This document shows positions 1 through 8,396 of a stretch of DNA of 64,000 nucleotides, piece after piece. Numbering within the stretch: position 1 is the first letter of the stretch; every line of letters starts with the position of its first letter. Origin of the DNA: Bradyrhizobium sp. CB82 (GTDB taxonomy: Bacteria > Pseudomonadota > Alphaproteobacteria > Rhizobiales > Xanthobacteraceae). The translations under genes were made by a program, and so were the position numbers. The notes beneath the pieces were generated by a model. It searched no databases and was not told the origin of the DNA. It worked only from the letters and a program-made list of their open reading frames with translations. The stretch covers positions 6,515,001-6,579,000 of the forward strand of contig NZ_CP121650.1 in the NCBI RefSeq assembly GCF_029714405.1, given 5' to 3'.

Positions 1-50
1 GTTGGCACTCAAGTGATGGTCTCCGCTCGCATTCACGCCCGAACGGCCGA

Positions 51-126
51 GAGCATGATCAGGAAGAGTGTGAAGCGGTTTTCCCTCGCGACAAAAGCGG
101 AACGCGTTTGCGCGGTGATCATGCTC
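51..126. repeat. Dispersed palindromic repeat, copy 1
   Basis: A 76-base element is bounded by perfect 10-base inverted ends, GAGCATGATC and GATCATGCTC. The interior contains a GCGACAAA block followed by a CGCGTTTGCGCGGTGATC-like right side. Related elements occur at 7258-7331 and 28375-28471. It sits downstream of the cyclase on the minus strand, in non-coding DNA. Elements of this type are common in Bradyrhizobium and Rhodopseudomonas intergenic regions. No gene is seen between base 1 and 175. Confidence 0.75.
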
Positions 127-175
127 AAACAATAACCCAAGGCGCGATGCTGATTCATCCCAATCTCATCGCGCT

Positions 176-1373
176 TTAGGCCATCACCACCGGCGCCTCG
201 TCGGCGAGCCCGTAGACGCGCTGAGCCTTCGAAAAGCCGGCGATCGGGAATTCGCCGAGCTCATTCCAGTCCGCGCCGCAGGCACGCACGAAACCTTCGG
301 AGGCCACCACCGTTCGTCCCACCCGGCCGGCGATCTTCTCGAGCCGCGCAGCGAGATTCACGGCGGGGCCGATGCAGGTGAAGTCGAGGCGGTTGCCGCC
401 GCCGATATTGCCGTAGAGGATGTTGCCGACATGCAGCGCGACGCCAAAGCGGAAGCGCTCGATCGTCTCGCCGATCCGAAATGCAAGCGCATCGACGCTG
501 CAGCGTGACTCACGAGCCGCCTCGAGCACGCGTGCGCAGACGTGGTTCGCGTCCCCGATATATTCGTCGATCGGAAACACCGCCAGGAGGCCGTCACCCA
601 TGAACTTCAGCACCTCGCCGCCATGGGCGCGGATCGAGGCGACCTGGCAGTCGAAGTAATGGTTGAGGATCTCGACCACGGTCTCGGCCGGCAGCCGGTC
701 CGACAGCGCGGTGAAGCCGCGCAGGTCCGACAACCAGATCACGGCCTGCATCGTGTCGGTGTGGCCGCGGCGGATCTGGCCGCCCATGATGCGCTCGCCG
801 GCGCGGTTGCCGACATAGGTGTCGAGCAACGTCGTCGCGGTGCGGCGGAGCGTGATGATCTCGGTGATGCGCGTCAGAGGTTTCGTCAGCGCGCGCAGCG
901 CCGCGATCTGCAGATCGCTGAATCCGCCGGGGTATTTGGTGGTCCAGGTCATCGCGTGGATGGTGTCGTCGAGGAAGCGCAGCGGCATCGCGACATAGTC
1001 CGTAGCCCCCTCCTGTTTGAGATCCTGCAGAAACGGAAAGCGCTCGATGTCGTCGGGACTGTCGGGGTTGCCCCGCACCTCGAGCCCACGGTTGAAGACG
1101 AGGCTCAGCGGACTCCTCCTGAACTCCGGCGTCTCCTGGATCTCGAAATCCACCGTGCCGACCTCAAACCTCGGGGACACCCTGCCGCCAGATGAAATTG
1201 CGCCCGAAGATTTCGGGGTGCAGCGTGCGGATGAAGACGCCGACCCGCGACAGCGGCAGGCCGGCTGCGACCATGCGCTCGCAGCATTGGGACACGAGCT
1301 GGCTCGGCATGCCGGCAGAGCGCGCGCCGTCGATCAGCCAGTCGGTGATGGCGTTGAGTTCGCTTACATCCAT
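176..1373 (-). pseudogene. Class III adenylate/guanylate cyclase, frameshifted
   Basis: The C-terminal half carries a class III nucleotide cyclase catalytic domain. It has the metal-binding Asp motifs SDLRGFT and FMGDGLLAVF and the later segment GPAVNLAARLE. The N-terminal half is a sensory region of unassigned type. Translation from ATG 1373 runs through MDVSELNAITDW to FIWRQGVPEV and then stops near 1164. The rest of the protein continues in another frame from about 1180. The break falls on a GGGG run at 1173-1176 (CCCC on the coding strand); removing one base would restore a protein of 398 residues. A GTG at 1180 could still initiate a shorter 334-residue protein that keeps the whole catalytic domain. 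The family makes cAMP (or cGMP) from NTPs in the cytoplasm. Either a true mutation or a sequencing error is possible. Confidence 0.8.
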
Positions 1374-1475
1374 GGCCGACAGTTTGCTGACGAAGCTTTC
1401 GCCGCGTCAAGCTGCGCAGAGAGCCGATGGCGGCCTCCGAGGCAACACTGATATGTCCATCTCGGCAATCCCGGA

Positions 1476-1510
1476 GTCGACGTCCCGGTCGCTTCAGCCG
1501 GGACGTCGAC
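1476..1510. repeat. Perfect 13-base inverted repeat (hairpin)
   Basis: Arms GTCGACGTCCCGG (1476-1488) and CCGGGACGTCGAC (1498-1510) are separated by 9 bases. The element lies between the end of the NTF2-like gene and the start of the cyclase, both on the minus strand. No T run follows on either strand, so it is either a weak terminator, an operator or a mobile palindromic unit. The remaining bases from 1374 to 1631 show no convincing gene. Confidence 0.5.
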
Positions 1511-1631
1511 GGACCTAAGTTGCAACGCGTCGCTGTTTGGCATGCTGGCTCTGCACGCCGATGCGTGTAAATACCAGCCAGGCGAACAGCAGTACGCTAA
1601 GGGCCACGTGGCACTTTCTCCTCGATGGTCC

Positions 1632-2066
1632 TCAGGCGGCCAGCGGCGCATTGAGCTGCTGCAGGATCGACGCGAAATCGAGCCACACGTTTTCGCGCTT
1701 GATCTGCCCGTCGGCCGCCATTTCGAACACGTGCAGCAGTCGGAAGCTCAGCTTGCGTCCATGACCGGGAATTCCGAATGGCGCACCGGGGGCGGTTCCT
1801 ACCCACAGGCTCTCGTCGACCACGAAATCCGACCCGTAATAACGCCGCAGCGTGGTTACCTTCTCGCCCGAGAGGTCGGCGAACAATGAGTCGTAGAAGC
1901 CGCGAGCGGCAGTCTTACCTTGCACCGGACCGGTGGGGTAGCCGACGACATCGTGCTCGACGTCCTCGATCATCGTGCTCAAGACGCCATCGACGTCATC
2001 TTCGGCCTCGAAACGGAAGTGGCGGTCGATCATGCGATCAAAGGTCTTCTTCAATTCGTCGTTCAT
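1632..2066 (-). CDS. NTF2-like (SnoaL-type) family protein
   Basis: The 144-residue protein has the length and pattern of the SnoaL/NTF2-like fold. Its N-terminal helices are rich in Asp and Glu (FEAEDDVDGVLSTM), followed by the EHDVVGYPTGPVQG segment and a beta-rich C terminus. These single-domain proteins act as small hydrolases, isomerases or ligand binders in the cytoplasm; the substrate cannot be read from the sequence. It is divergent from a TetR regulator 70 bases away, across a region with tandem operator-like sites, so the regulator probably controls it. No signal peptide is seen. Confidence 0.75.
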   Translation of the reverse strand: MNDELKKTFDRMIDRHFRFEAEDDVDGVLSTMIEDVEHDVVGYPTGPVQGKTAARGFYDSLFADLSGEKVTTLRRYYGSDFVVDESLWVGTAPGAPFGIPGHGRKLSFRLLHVFEMAADGQIKRENVWLDFASILQQLNAPLAA

Positions 2067-2090
2067 CCATTTCCCTTTGGTTGGATTAGT

Positions 2091-2131
2091 GTCTATAATA
2101 AGACGTAAGTCTCTTAATAAGACGAGTGTCT
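2091..2131. promoter_or_regulatory. Tandem TetR-type operators in a divergent promoter
   Basis: The intergenic region between the NTF2-like gene and the TetR gene contains two AGAC-N4-GTCT inverted repeats, at 2101-2112 and 2120-2131. Each is embedded in the direct repeat TAATAAGACG, and their centres are 19 bases apart. A further GTCT half-site lies at 2091-2094. Two dyads about two helical turns apart, next to a TetR gene, are a classical autoregulatory arrangement. Binding by the adjacent regulator is inference. Confidence 0.7.
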
Positions 2132-2136
2132 CACAT

Positions 2137-2790
2137 ATGTTGAATCGAAAGTCAAGCCGACGCGCGGATGGAGATCAGGTCGAGACTGATGGCCGCGCAA
2201 ACCAGAAGCGCCGCACGCGCCAGGCCCTGATCAGCGCTGCGATGGCGTTTCGTGACGAGGGTCGCAACCCGACGTTTGCCGAGGTGGCCGAGCGTGCGCT
2301 GGTGTCGCGCGCCACTGCTTATCGCTACTTCTCGTCGCTCGAAGCGCTGATCAGCGAGACCGCGACGGAACGCGGGCTGTTGCCTTTGGAGCGCTTCTGG
2401 CGCCCTGGCGGTGATCCGGCCGACGGCATCTCACGCGCCGCGCGCGACATGATGAAGCTCATGCTGAATGACGAGGTCGGCCTGCACGTGATGGAGCGCT
2501 CGTTCATGGCCGTCTGGATCGACAACGATCCAAGCGGGCGGCCGCCGCGGCCCGGCCGCCGAATGAAATACATCGAACCGATCGTCGAGTCGCTGAAAGG
2601 GGAGCTGTCACCCTCGGCGCGCAAACGCCTTGCGCACGCACTGTCGATGGTAATGGGCAGCGAGGCAGCACTGGCGATCCGCGACATCGGCGGCGCCAGT
2701 GTCGATGAGGCGCTCGCTGCCGCGGCGTGGGCGGCACAGGCGCTGGTGAACCAGGCACGGGTCGATGCTGCGGGGGCGCGCCGCAAGTAA
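2137..2790 (+). CDS. TetR family transcriptional regulator
   Basis: This 217-residue protein has an N-terminal TetR helix-turn-helix: residues RTRQALISAAMAF, then FAEVAERALVSRATAYRYF, then a ligand-binding helical domain. The start at ATG 2137 is chosen because the HTH then lies about 25 residues in; the frame is open upstream to 1975, but that part would run through the operator region and into the neighbouring gene. It faces the NTF2-like gene divergently, with tandem dyads between them, which suggests a local repressor. The inducing ligand is unknown. Confidence 0.85.
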   Translation: MLNRKSSRRADGDQVETDGRANQKRRTRQALISAAMAFRDEGRNPTFAEVAERALVSRATAYRYFSSLEALISETATERGLLPLERFWRPGGDPADGISRAARDMMKLMLNDEVGLHVMERSFMAVWIDNDPSGRPPRPGRRMKYIEPIVESLKGELSPSARKRLAHALSMVMGSEAALAIRDIGGASVDEALAAAAWAAQALVNQARVDAAGARRK

Positions 2791-2835
2791 GCCGCGGGCG
2801 CTTGGCGACGAAGCGCCCTGGTCCGGCGCCCGACG

Positions 2836-3924
2836 TTAGCGCCCGACCTGCCCGCGATCACGCAAGAAGTGGTCGGCGAGCACGCAGGCCATCATGGCCT
2901 CGCCGACGGGGACCGCGCGGATGCCGACGCAGGGGTCGTGGCGACCTTTCGTGAAAATCTCGGTGTCGGCGCCCTTGCGATCGACGGTCCGGCGCGGCTG
3001 CAGGATCGACGAGGTCGGCTTCACCGCAAAACGCACCACCACCGGCTGGCCCGTGGAGATGCCGCCGAGCACGCCGCCGGAATGGTTGGACAAAAAGCGC
3101 GTGCCGTCATTGCCGGTGCGCATCTCGTCGGCGTTCTCTTCGCCGGTGAGCTCGGCCGCGCCGAAGCCTGCGCCGATCTCGACGCCCTTCACCGCGTTGA
3201 TGGTCATCATCGCGGCCGCGAGATCGGAATCGAGCTTGGCATAGATCGGCGCGCCCAATCCGGCCGGCACGCCCTCGGCCACCACCTCGATGACGGCGCC
3301 GATCGAGGAGCCGCTCTTGCGGATGCCGTCGAGATAGCTCTCGAAGAAGATGGCCTTGTCCTTGTCCGGACAGAAGAACGGATTTTTGGCGACCTCGTCC
3401 CAGTCCCACTTGGAGCGGTCAATCTTGTGCGGGCCGATCTGCACCAGCGCGCCGCGTACGGTCACGCCGGGCAGTACTTTTCGCGCGATCGCACCGGCGG
3501 CGACGCGCATTGCGGTCTCGCGCGCTGAGGAGCGCCCGCCGCCGCGATAGTCGCGCAGGCCGTATTTCGCCTCGTAGGTGAAATCGGCGTGGCCGGGGCG
3601 GAATTTGTCCTTGATCTCGGAATAGTCCTTCGAGCGCTGGTCGGTATTCTCGATCAGCAGACCGATCGGCGTGCCCGTGGTCACCTGCTCGCCGGTCTCC
3701 GGATGCGCCATCACGCCGGAGAGGATTTTCACCTGGTCCGGTTCCTGGCGCTGGGTCGTGAAGCGCGACTGGCCGGGCCGTCGGCGATCGAGGTCGCGCT
3801 GGATGTCCGCCTCATCGAGCGGGATCAGCGGCGGACAGCCATCGACCACACAGCCGATCGCCACCCCATGGCTTTCGCCGAAGGTGGTGACGCGGAACAT
3901 ATGGCCGAAGGTGTTGAAGGACAT
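2836..3924 (-). CDS. aroC: Chorismate synthase
   Basis: The 362-residue protein is a full-length chorismate synthase, the last step of the shikimate pathway. It converts 5-enolpyruvylshikimate-3-phosphate to chorismate with reduced FMN. Family signatures are present: GESHG near residue 17, [30 protein letters not shown] and the C-terminal [20 protein letters not shown]. It is cytoplasmic. Downstream is the end of the convergent TetR gene; upstream is a histidine phosphatase gene on the same strand. Confidence 0.97.
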   Translation of the reverse strand: MSFNTFGHMFRVTTFGESHGVAIGCVVDGCPPLIPLDEADIQRDLDRRRPGQSRFTTQRQEPDQVKILSGVMAHPETGEQVTTGTPIGLLIENTDQRSKDYSEIKDKFRPGHADFTYEAKYGLRDYRGGGRSSARETAMRVAAGAIARKVLPGVTVRGALVQIGPHKIDRSKWDWDEVAKNPFFCPDKDKAIFFESYLDGIRKSGSSIGAVIEVVAEGVPAGLGAPIYAKLDSDLAAAMMTINAVKGVEIGAGFGAAELTGEENADEMRTGNDGTRFLSNHSGGVLGGISTGQPVVVRFAVKPTSSILQPRRTVDRKGADTEIFTKGRHDPCVGIRAVPVGEAMMACVLADHFLRDRGQVGR

Positions 3925-3999
3925 CGCTGCTCGCTGGATCGGTTCCGGCGTGTGGTAACGCGCTCTGGAAGGAGGGTCAAATGCCCGTGCCTCCCGCCC

Positions 4000-4599
4000 T
4001 TAACTATACTTCTCCAGCCGGCCATCGCGGAACACGTAAACGACGCCCTGCTCGATATAGAGCTCGGCGGCGCTCGCGGGCGTCTCCAGCCCGAGCGTGA
4101 CCATCAGCGCCCGCGCTGTGCCGCCATGGGCGACCGCGACCGTGTCGGTCCGGAGCTGGTCGTACCACTCGCGCATGCGGGCCTGGACGTCGGCATAGGT
4201 CTCGCCGTCCGAGGGCGCCACCGTCCACTTGTCGACCAGGCGCCGCGCATAGACGTCGGGATCAGCGGCCTCGCTCTCGGGCAGCGTCAGTCCTTCCCAG
4301 GCACCGTAGCCGATCTCGCGCAGGCGGTCATCGAGCGAATAGTCGGCAATCGGCAGGCCGAGCTTGCCGCGCGCGAGCTCCATGGTCATGCGCGCGCGCC
4401 CGAGCGGGCTCGAGACATAGGGCAGCGAAGCCTTGTCGCGGCCCTCGCGCGCAAAGAGGTCGGCGAGGATGCCGGCGGCCTGCAGGGCCTGGCCGCGGCC
4501 GCGTGCGTTCAGCGGAATGTCCCGCGTGCCTTGAAGACGCCCGAGCGCATTCCACTCGGTTTCGCCGTGGCGAAGATAATAGATCGTGGGCGCTGGCAT
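4000..4599 (-). CDS. Histidine phosphatase family protein (phosphoglycerate mutase-like)
   Basis: The 199-residue protein begins YYLRHGETEWNALGRLQG, the phosphohistidine RHG motif of the branch-1 histidine phosphatase superfamily. The second catalytic His is in VAVAHGGTARALM. The start at ATG 4599 is preferred because it places the motif at residues 8-10. Substrates in this family range from sugar phosphates to lipids and cannot be assigned here. It starts 13 bases after the fabI stop on the same strand, so co-transcription is likely. Confidence 0.85.
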   Translation of the reverse strand: MPAPTIYYLRHGETEWNALGRLQGTRDIPLNARGRGQALQAAGILADLFAREGRDKASLPYVSSPLGRARMTMELARGKLGLPIADYSLDDRLREIGYGAWEGLTLPESEAADPDVYARRLVDKWTVAPSDGETYADVQARMREWYDQLRTDTVAVAHGGTARALMVTLGLETPASAAELYIEQGVVYVFRDGRLEKYS

Positions 4600-4612
4600 T
4601 GTCGGAGGATGG

Positions 4613-5428
4613 TCAGTCCTTCCCGCCCAGCGCCATATCCGGCGCATCCGGCCGCTTCATGCCGAGCACGTGGTAGCCGGAATCGACGTGATGCACCTCG
4701 CCGGTGACGCCGCGCGACAGGTCCGACAGGAGATAGAGCGCGCTGCGGCCGACATCCTCGGTCGTCACGTTGCGCCGCATCGGCGCGTTGACCTCGTTCC
4801 ATTTCAGGATGTAACGGAAATCGCCGATACCCGAGGCGGCCAGCGTCTTGATCGGCCCCGCCGAGATCGCGTTGACGCGGATGTTTTTCTCGCCGAGGTC
4901 GGCGGCGAGATAGCGCACGCTGGCCTCCAGTGCGGCCTTCGCCACGCCCATGATGTTGTAATGCGGCATCCACTTTTCGGCGCCGTAATAGGACAGCGTG
5001 ATGATCGACCCGCCGTCGGTCATCAGCTTCTCGGCGCGCTGCGCGATCGCGGTCAGCGAGTAGCAGGAGATCAGCATCGACTTGGTGAAGTTCTCCTGCG
5101 TGGTGTCGACATAGCGGCCGTCGAGCTGCTCGCCATAGGCGATCGCGTGCACCAGGAAGTCGATCTTGCCCCATTTCTCCTGCACGACCGCGAACGCCGC
5201 ATCGATGGTCGCAGCGTCCGTGACGTCGCAATGGCCGAGCACGAGGCCGCCGATCTCGGCGGCGAGCGGCTCGACCCGCTTCTTCAGCGCATCGCCCTGA
5301 TAGGTGAGCGCGATCTCGGCGCCGGCGGCGTGGCATGCCTTGGCGATGCCCCAGGCGATCGAGCGGTTGTTGGCAACGCCGAGGATTACCCCGCGCTTGC
5401 CCTGCATCAGACCCGAATTCTGCGCCAT
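4613..5428 (-). CDS. fabI: Enoyl-[acyl-carrier-protein] reductase (NADH)
   Basis: This 271-residue SDR-fold protein belongs to the FabI type, which reduces trans-2-enoyl-ACP in the last step of fatty-acid elongation. It shows the N-terminal GVANNRSIAWGIA nucleotide-binding segment, the SYYGAEKWMPHYNIMGVAKA region with the Tyr-x6-Lys active site, and the C-terminal EVHHVDSGYHVLGM. The start at ATG 5428 is chosen; the frame is open to 5470 but lacks family-like sequence there. An ECF sigma gene runs divergently upstream. Confidence 0.95.
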   Translation of the reverse strand: MAQNSGLMQGKRGVILGVANNRSIAWGIAKACHAAGAEIALTYQGDALKKRVEPLAAEIGGLVLGHCDVTDAATIDAAFAVVQEKWGKIDFLVHAIAYGEQLDGRYVDTTQENFTKSMLISCYSLTAIAQRAEKLMTDGGSIITLSYYGAEKWMPHYNIMGVAKAALEASVRYLAADLGEKNIRVNAISAGPIKTLAASGIGDFRYILKWNEVNAPMRRNVTTEDVGRSALYLLSDLSRGVTGEVHHVDSGYHVLGMKRPDAPDMALGGKD

Positions 5429-5599
5429 GCCATCATCCAATCGAGCTGGTTTCGAGGTTTGGAGGTACACCAGCCCTCACTTGCGGTACAGTCCAAATCC
5501 GCGGCGTCAACGCTGTTTCGGTCACCGGAATAGCCGTTCCATTCGGGTGTTATGATGGATGAAGGCGCTCGCGCCAAAGGGTTGGAAAATCGAGGCGGC

Positions 5600-6088
5600 A
5601 TGAGCGCGTTTCGCCAGAGTGTCGAAGCCATGATCCCGGCGCTGCGCCGCTACGCCCGGGCACTCGCACGCGACGCCGACGTGGCCGACGATCTGGTGCA
5701 GGACACGCTGGTGCGGGCGCTGCGCTCGGAGCGGCTGTTTCTGGGAGGCGACGTCAGGAGCTGGCTCTACACCATCCTGACCAACCTCAACAAGAACCGT
5801 CGCCGCTCGCTCGCAAGGCGGCCGCAGTTCATGCAGCTCAGCGAGAACAATCCCGACGCCAGCGGGACGGAGGCGGAAGGGCGGGACATCGAGAAGGCGC
5901 TGGCGACGCTGGTGGAGGAGCAGCGCTCGGTGCTGCTGCTCGTGATGCTCGAAGGCCTGAGTTACCGCGAGGTCGCCGACATCCAGGGCGTGCCGATCGG
6001 CACCGTGATGTCGCGGCTCGCCCGCGCCCGGGCCCACATCAAGGCGGCGTTGGACGGCGAGCGTCCGGCGCTAAAGCGGGTGAAATGA
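5600..6088 (+). CDS. ECF-type RNA polymerase sigma factor
   Basis: The protein has about 162 residues, with sigma-2 (ARDADVADDLVQDTLVRAL) and sigma-4 (LSYREVADIQGVPIGTVMSR) regions and no sigma-3, so it is an ECF factor. ATG 5600 follows GAGGCGG at good spacing and gives a typical length; an upstream ATG at 5552 is possible. An apparent anti-sigma gene follows at 6195, the usual partner arrangement. It is not obviously EcfG, which is normally linked to phyR and nepR; neither is seen here. Confidence 0.88.
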   Translation: MSAFRQSVEAMIPALRRYARALARDADVADDLVQDTLVRALRSERLFLGGDVRSWLYTILTNLNKNRRRSLARRPQFMQLSENNPDASGTEAEGRDIEKALATLVEEQRSVLLLVMLEGLSYREVADIQGVPIGTVMSRLARARAHIKAALDGERPALKRVK

Positions 6089-6194
6089 TGGCAGGGTCCA
6101 TGCATCGGAAATCCCGCGCCCTGTGCACGCAGAGGGGACGAACGGATTTGAGCAGCGAACGATATTTTGGGCCGACGAGCCAGAGACGAGCGAT

Positions 6195-6965
6195 ATGAAC
6201 GAGCGCAGGATTTCCGTGACCGAGGACGAACTGCACGCCTCTGTCGACGGCGAGTTGCCGGCCGAGCGCCGCGCCGACGTCGAGGCCTGGCTTGCCGCCC
6301 ATCCCGAGGAGGCCGAGCGGGTCAACTCCTGGCGCGCAATGGCCGAGATGCTGCACGCCCGCTACGACGCCGTGGCACAGGAGCCGGTGCCGACGCGGCT
6401 GGAGCTCGAGCGGCTGGTGCGCCAGCCCAGGCAATGGCTCTATGGCGCCGCCGCGGCGGCCCTGGTTGCCTTCGTCGCCGGCGGCGCGGTCGGCTGGTTC
6501 GTGCATGGCGCGACCACCTCGCCCTCGACCTTCCAGAGCTTTACCGAAGACGCGCTCGACGCCCACCGCCTCTACGTCGTGGAGGTCCGTCATCCCGTCG
6601 AGGTGCCCGGCAACGAACGCGCCCACTTGCAGGCCTGGCTTAGCAAGCGCTGTGGGTGGACGGTATTTGCACCAGATCTCGAGGCGAGCGGGCTGAAGCT
6701 CGTCGGCGGCCGGCTATTGCCGGGGCCGAACGGCCCGGCCTCCTTCCTGATGTATGAGGGCGCCTCCGGTGAGCGGTTCACGATCTATACCGCCAAGACC
6801 GAGACCGGCGAGACGCAGATGCGTTACACCACTGTGGACAAGGATGGTGCCTTGTTCTGGGCCGACCGCGGCGTCGGCTATGTCGTGAGCGGCGGCAGCG
6901 ACCGCGACCGGCTGACCAAGGTGGCGCGCGCCGTTTACGACCAGACCGAGAAGAACGGCACCTAG
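6195..6965 (+). CDS. Membrane-anchored anti-sigma factor
   Basis: The 256-residue protein has an N-terminal cytoplasmic helical domain (residues 1-75, starting ISVTEDELHASVDGELP), one transmembrane segment near residues 80-105 (LYGAAAAALVAFVAGGAVGW) and a periplasmic domain of about 150 residues. This is the architecture of transmembrane anti-sigma factors that sequester an ECF sigma encoded just upstream. No HxxxCxxC zinc motif is visible, so it is not a ZAS-type anti-sigma. The start is ATG 6195; the frame is open to 6123. The signal sensed is unknown. Confidence 0.8.
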   Translation: MNERRISVTEDELHASVDGELPAERRADVEAWLAAHPEEAERVNSWRAMAEMLHARYDAVAQEPVPTRLELERLVRQPRQWLYGAAAAALVAFVAGGAVGWFVHGATTSPSTFQSFTEDALDAHRLYVVEVRHPVEVPGNERAHLQAWLSKRCGWTVFAPDLEASGLKLVGGRLLPGPNGPASFLMYEGASGERFTIYTAKTETGETQMRYTTVDKDGALFWADRGVGYVVSGGSDRDRLTKVARAVYDQTEKNGT

Positions 6966-7257
6966 ATCACGCGCTGGGTGCGCTCGCCCAGATTCCGACA
7001 TTGAAAATTTGGAATCAAGACATCGGCGCGTCTCATTATCGCACCGGATGATCACGCGAAAATGAGTGGCGTTCGATCCGCCGATCGGCGCAGGCGGCCT
7101 CGATTGGGGTTTTTGGTACCGCGCTGGTCCCCCTCTCGAGGCCGCACTCTTTTCGCGGCCGCCTTGCGGCTGCCGGCACGCCGGACGCGATAGCGTTAAA
7201 GCGCCATCGCGCTCCATGCTCCATGGGAGCATCACCTGTCCAGGAAATGCTCTCTTA
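6966..7257. other. Non-coding gap after the anti-sigma gene
   Basis: I see no credible gene in this stretch. It holds a short hairpin at 7216-7231 (TGCTCC, 4 bases, GGAGCA) just before the palindromic repeat at 7258-7331. The J-protein gene ends immediately after that repeat, on the minus strand. Confidence 0.4.
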
Positions 7258-7331
7258 GCGCGTGATCGCGGCGCAAACGCTTGCGCGTTTGTCGCCAGGC
7301 CTAACCGGCCCCACTTGCGCGGATCACGCCT
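7258..7331. repeat. Dispersed palindromic repeat, copy 2 (variant ends)
   Basis: The element is bounded by GCGTGATC (7260-7267) and GATCACGC (7322-7329) and contains GCGCAAACGC and CGCGTTTGTCGC. It is related to the copies at 51-126 and 28375-28471, but both ends carry the matching change A to G and T to C, so pairing is kept. It ends at the stop codon of the J-protein gene (minus strand). Confidence 0.7.
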
Positions 7332-8284
7332 TAGCCGAGCAAGCTGCGAGGGTTGTAGGGATGCTGGTCCCGCCACTTCTGCATCAATGCTTCAAGCTCG
7401 GCATCGTTCCCGTCAGGCAGCATGATGCGGGCGGTGACGAAGAGGTCGCCGGCTCCGCCCGACTTCGGCAGGCCCTTGCCCTTCAGGCGGAAGGTCCGGC
7501 CGCTCGAGGTGTTTTTCGGGATCGTCAGCTCGACCGCATTGCCGAGCGTTGGCACGCGGACCTTGCCGCCGAGCACCGCCTCATAAAGCGTGACCGGTAG
7601 ATCGATCCGCAAGTCGGCGCCATCAACCTTGAAGAACGGATGTGGGGCGATGGTGATGGTGATGAGCAGGTCGCCTGGCGGATGACCGGGTGCAGTTTCG
7701 CCCTGCCCCTTCAGCCGGATCTGCTGGCCGCTCGTCACGCCAATCGGAATCTTGACGTTGAGCTCCTTGCCGGTCGGCAGCCGGACGCGCTTGTCCCCGC
7801 CATGGACCGCCTCTTCCAGCGACACCGTCATGGCGACGTTGAGGTCGAGATCGACCCCGACACCGCCGGTGTCGAACTCGAACTGGGGTCCGCCGCCACC
7901 AGACCGCGCACCGCGCGCCGCGCCGCCGAACATGCTGTTGAGAATGTCCTCGAACGCGCTTCCGCCCGGTCCGCCGCCACCGGAGCGGAACGAATATTCG
8001 AAGCCGCCGGGGCCGGCGCGGCCGCGCGCCCCGCCGCCGCCCGGAAAGCCCTGGAAGCGCGGTTTGCCCTCGGCGTCGATCTCGCCGCGATCGAACTGCT
8101 TGCGCTTGTCCTCGTCGCCGAGGATCTCGTTCGCAGTGTTGATCTCGGCGAAGCGCTCAGCTGCCTTCGGGTCGTTCTTGTTGCTGTCGGGATGATGCTT
8201 CTTGGCGAGCTTGCGATAGGCGCTCTTGATCGCGGCAGCGTTGGCGCCCCGCGGCACCCCCAAGACCTCATAGGGGTCGCGCAT
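7331..8284 (-). CDS. DnaJ/CbpA-type J-domain co-chaperone
   Basis: The 317-residue protein has an N-terminal J domain (residues 1-70) with the HPD motif in KKHHPDSNK. A Gly-rich linker follows (about 75-130), then two C-terminal beta-barrel substrate-binding domains. The CxxCxGxG zinc repeats of true DnaJ are absent, so it is a type II J protein like CbpA. It would stimulate DnaK ATPase and bind unfolded clients in the cytoplasm. It stands alone on the minus strand and ends at a palindromic repeat. Confidence 0.92.
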   Translation of the reverse strand: MRDPYEVLGVPRGANAAAIKSAYRKLAKKHHPDSNKNDPKAAERFAEINTANEILGDEDKRKQFDRGEIDAEGKPRFQGFPGGGGARGRAGPGGFEYSFRSGGGGPGGSAFEDILNSMFGGAARGARSGGGGPQFEFDTGGVGVDLDLNVAMTVSLEEAVHGGDKRVRLPTGKELNVKIPIGVTSGQQIRLKGQGETAPGHPPGDLLITITIAPHPFFKVDGADLRIDLPVTLYEAVLGGKVRVPTLGNAVELTIPKNTSSGRTFRLKGKGLPKSGGAGDLFVTARIMLPDGNDAELEALMQKWRDQHPYNPRSLLG

Positions 8285-8396
8285 CCGTCACGTCTCCCTT
8301 CACGGAACTCGATAATGTCAAAAGGGCTCCCTGCCCCGGCTGTCAATCATCTGGGGTGCCCGTGGCATTTTTGCAACTAGGGTCGCTGAGCGAATC

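Noticed and set aside
542..1195. Plus-strand open frame opposite the cyclase
   Set aside because: Its composition is that of an antisense shadow (rich in Arg, His, Asp and Gln) with no family features; the cyclase on the other strand explains the DNA.
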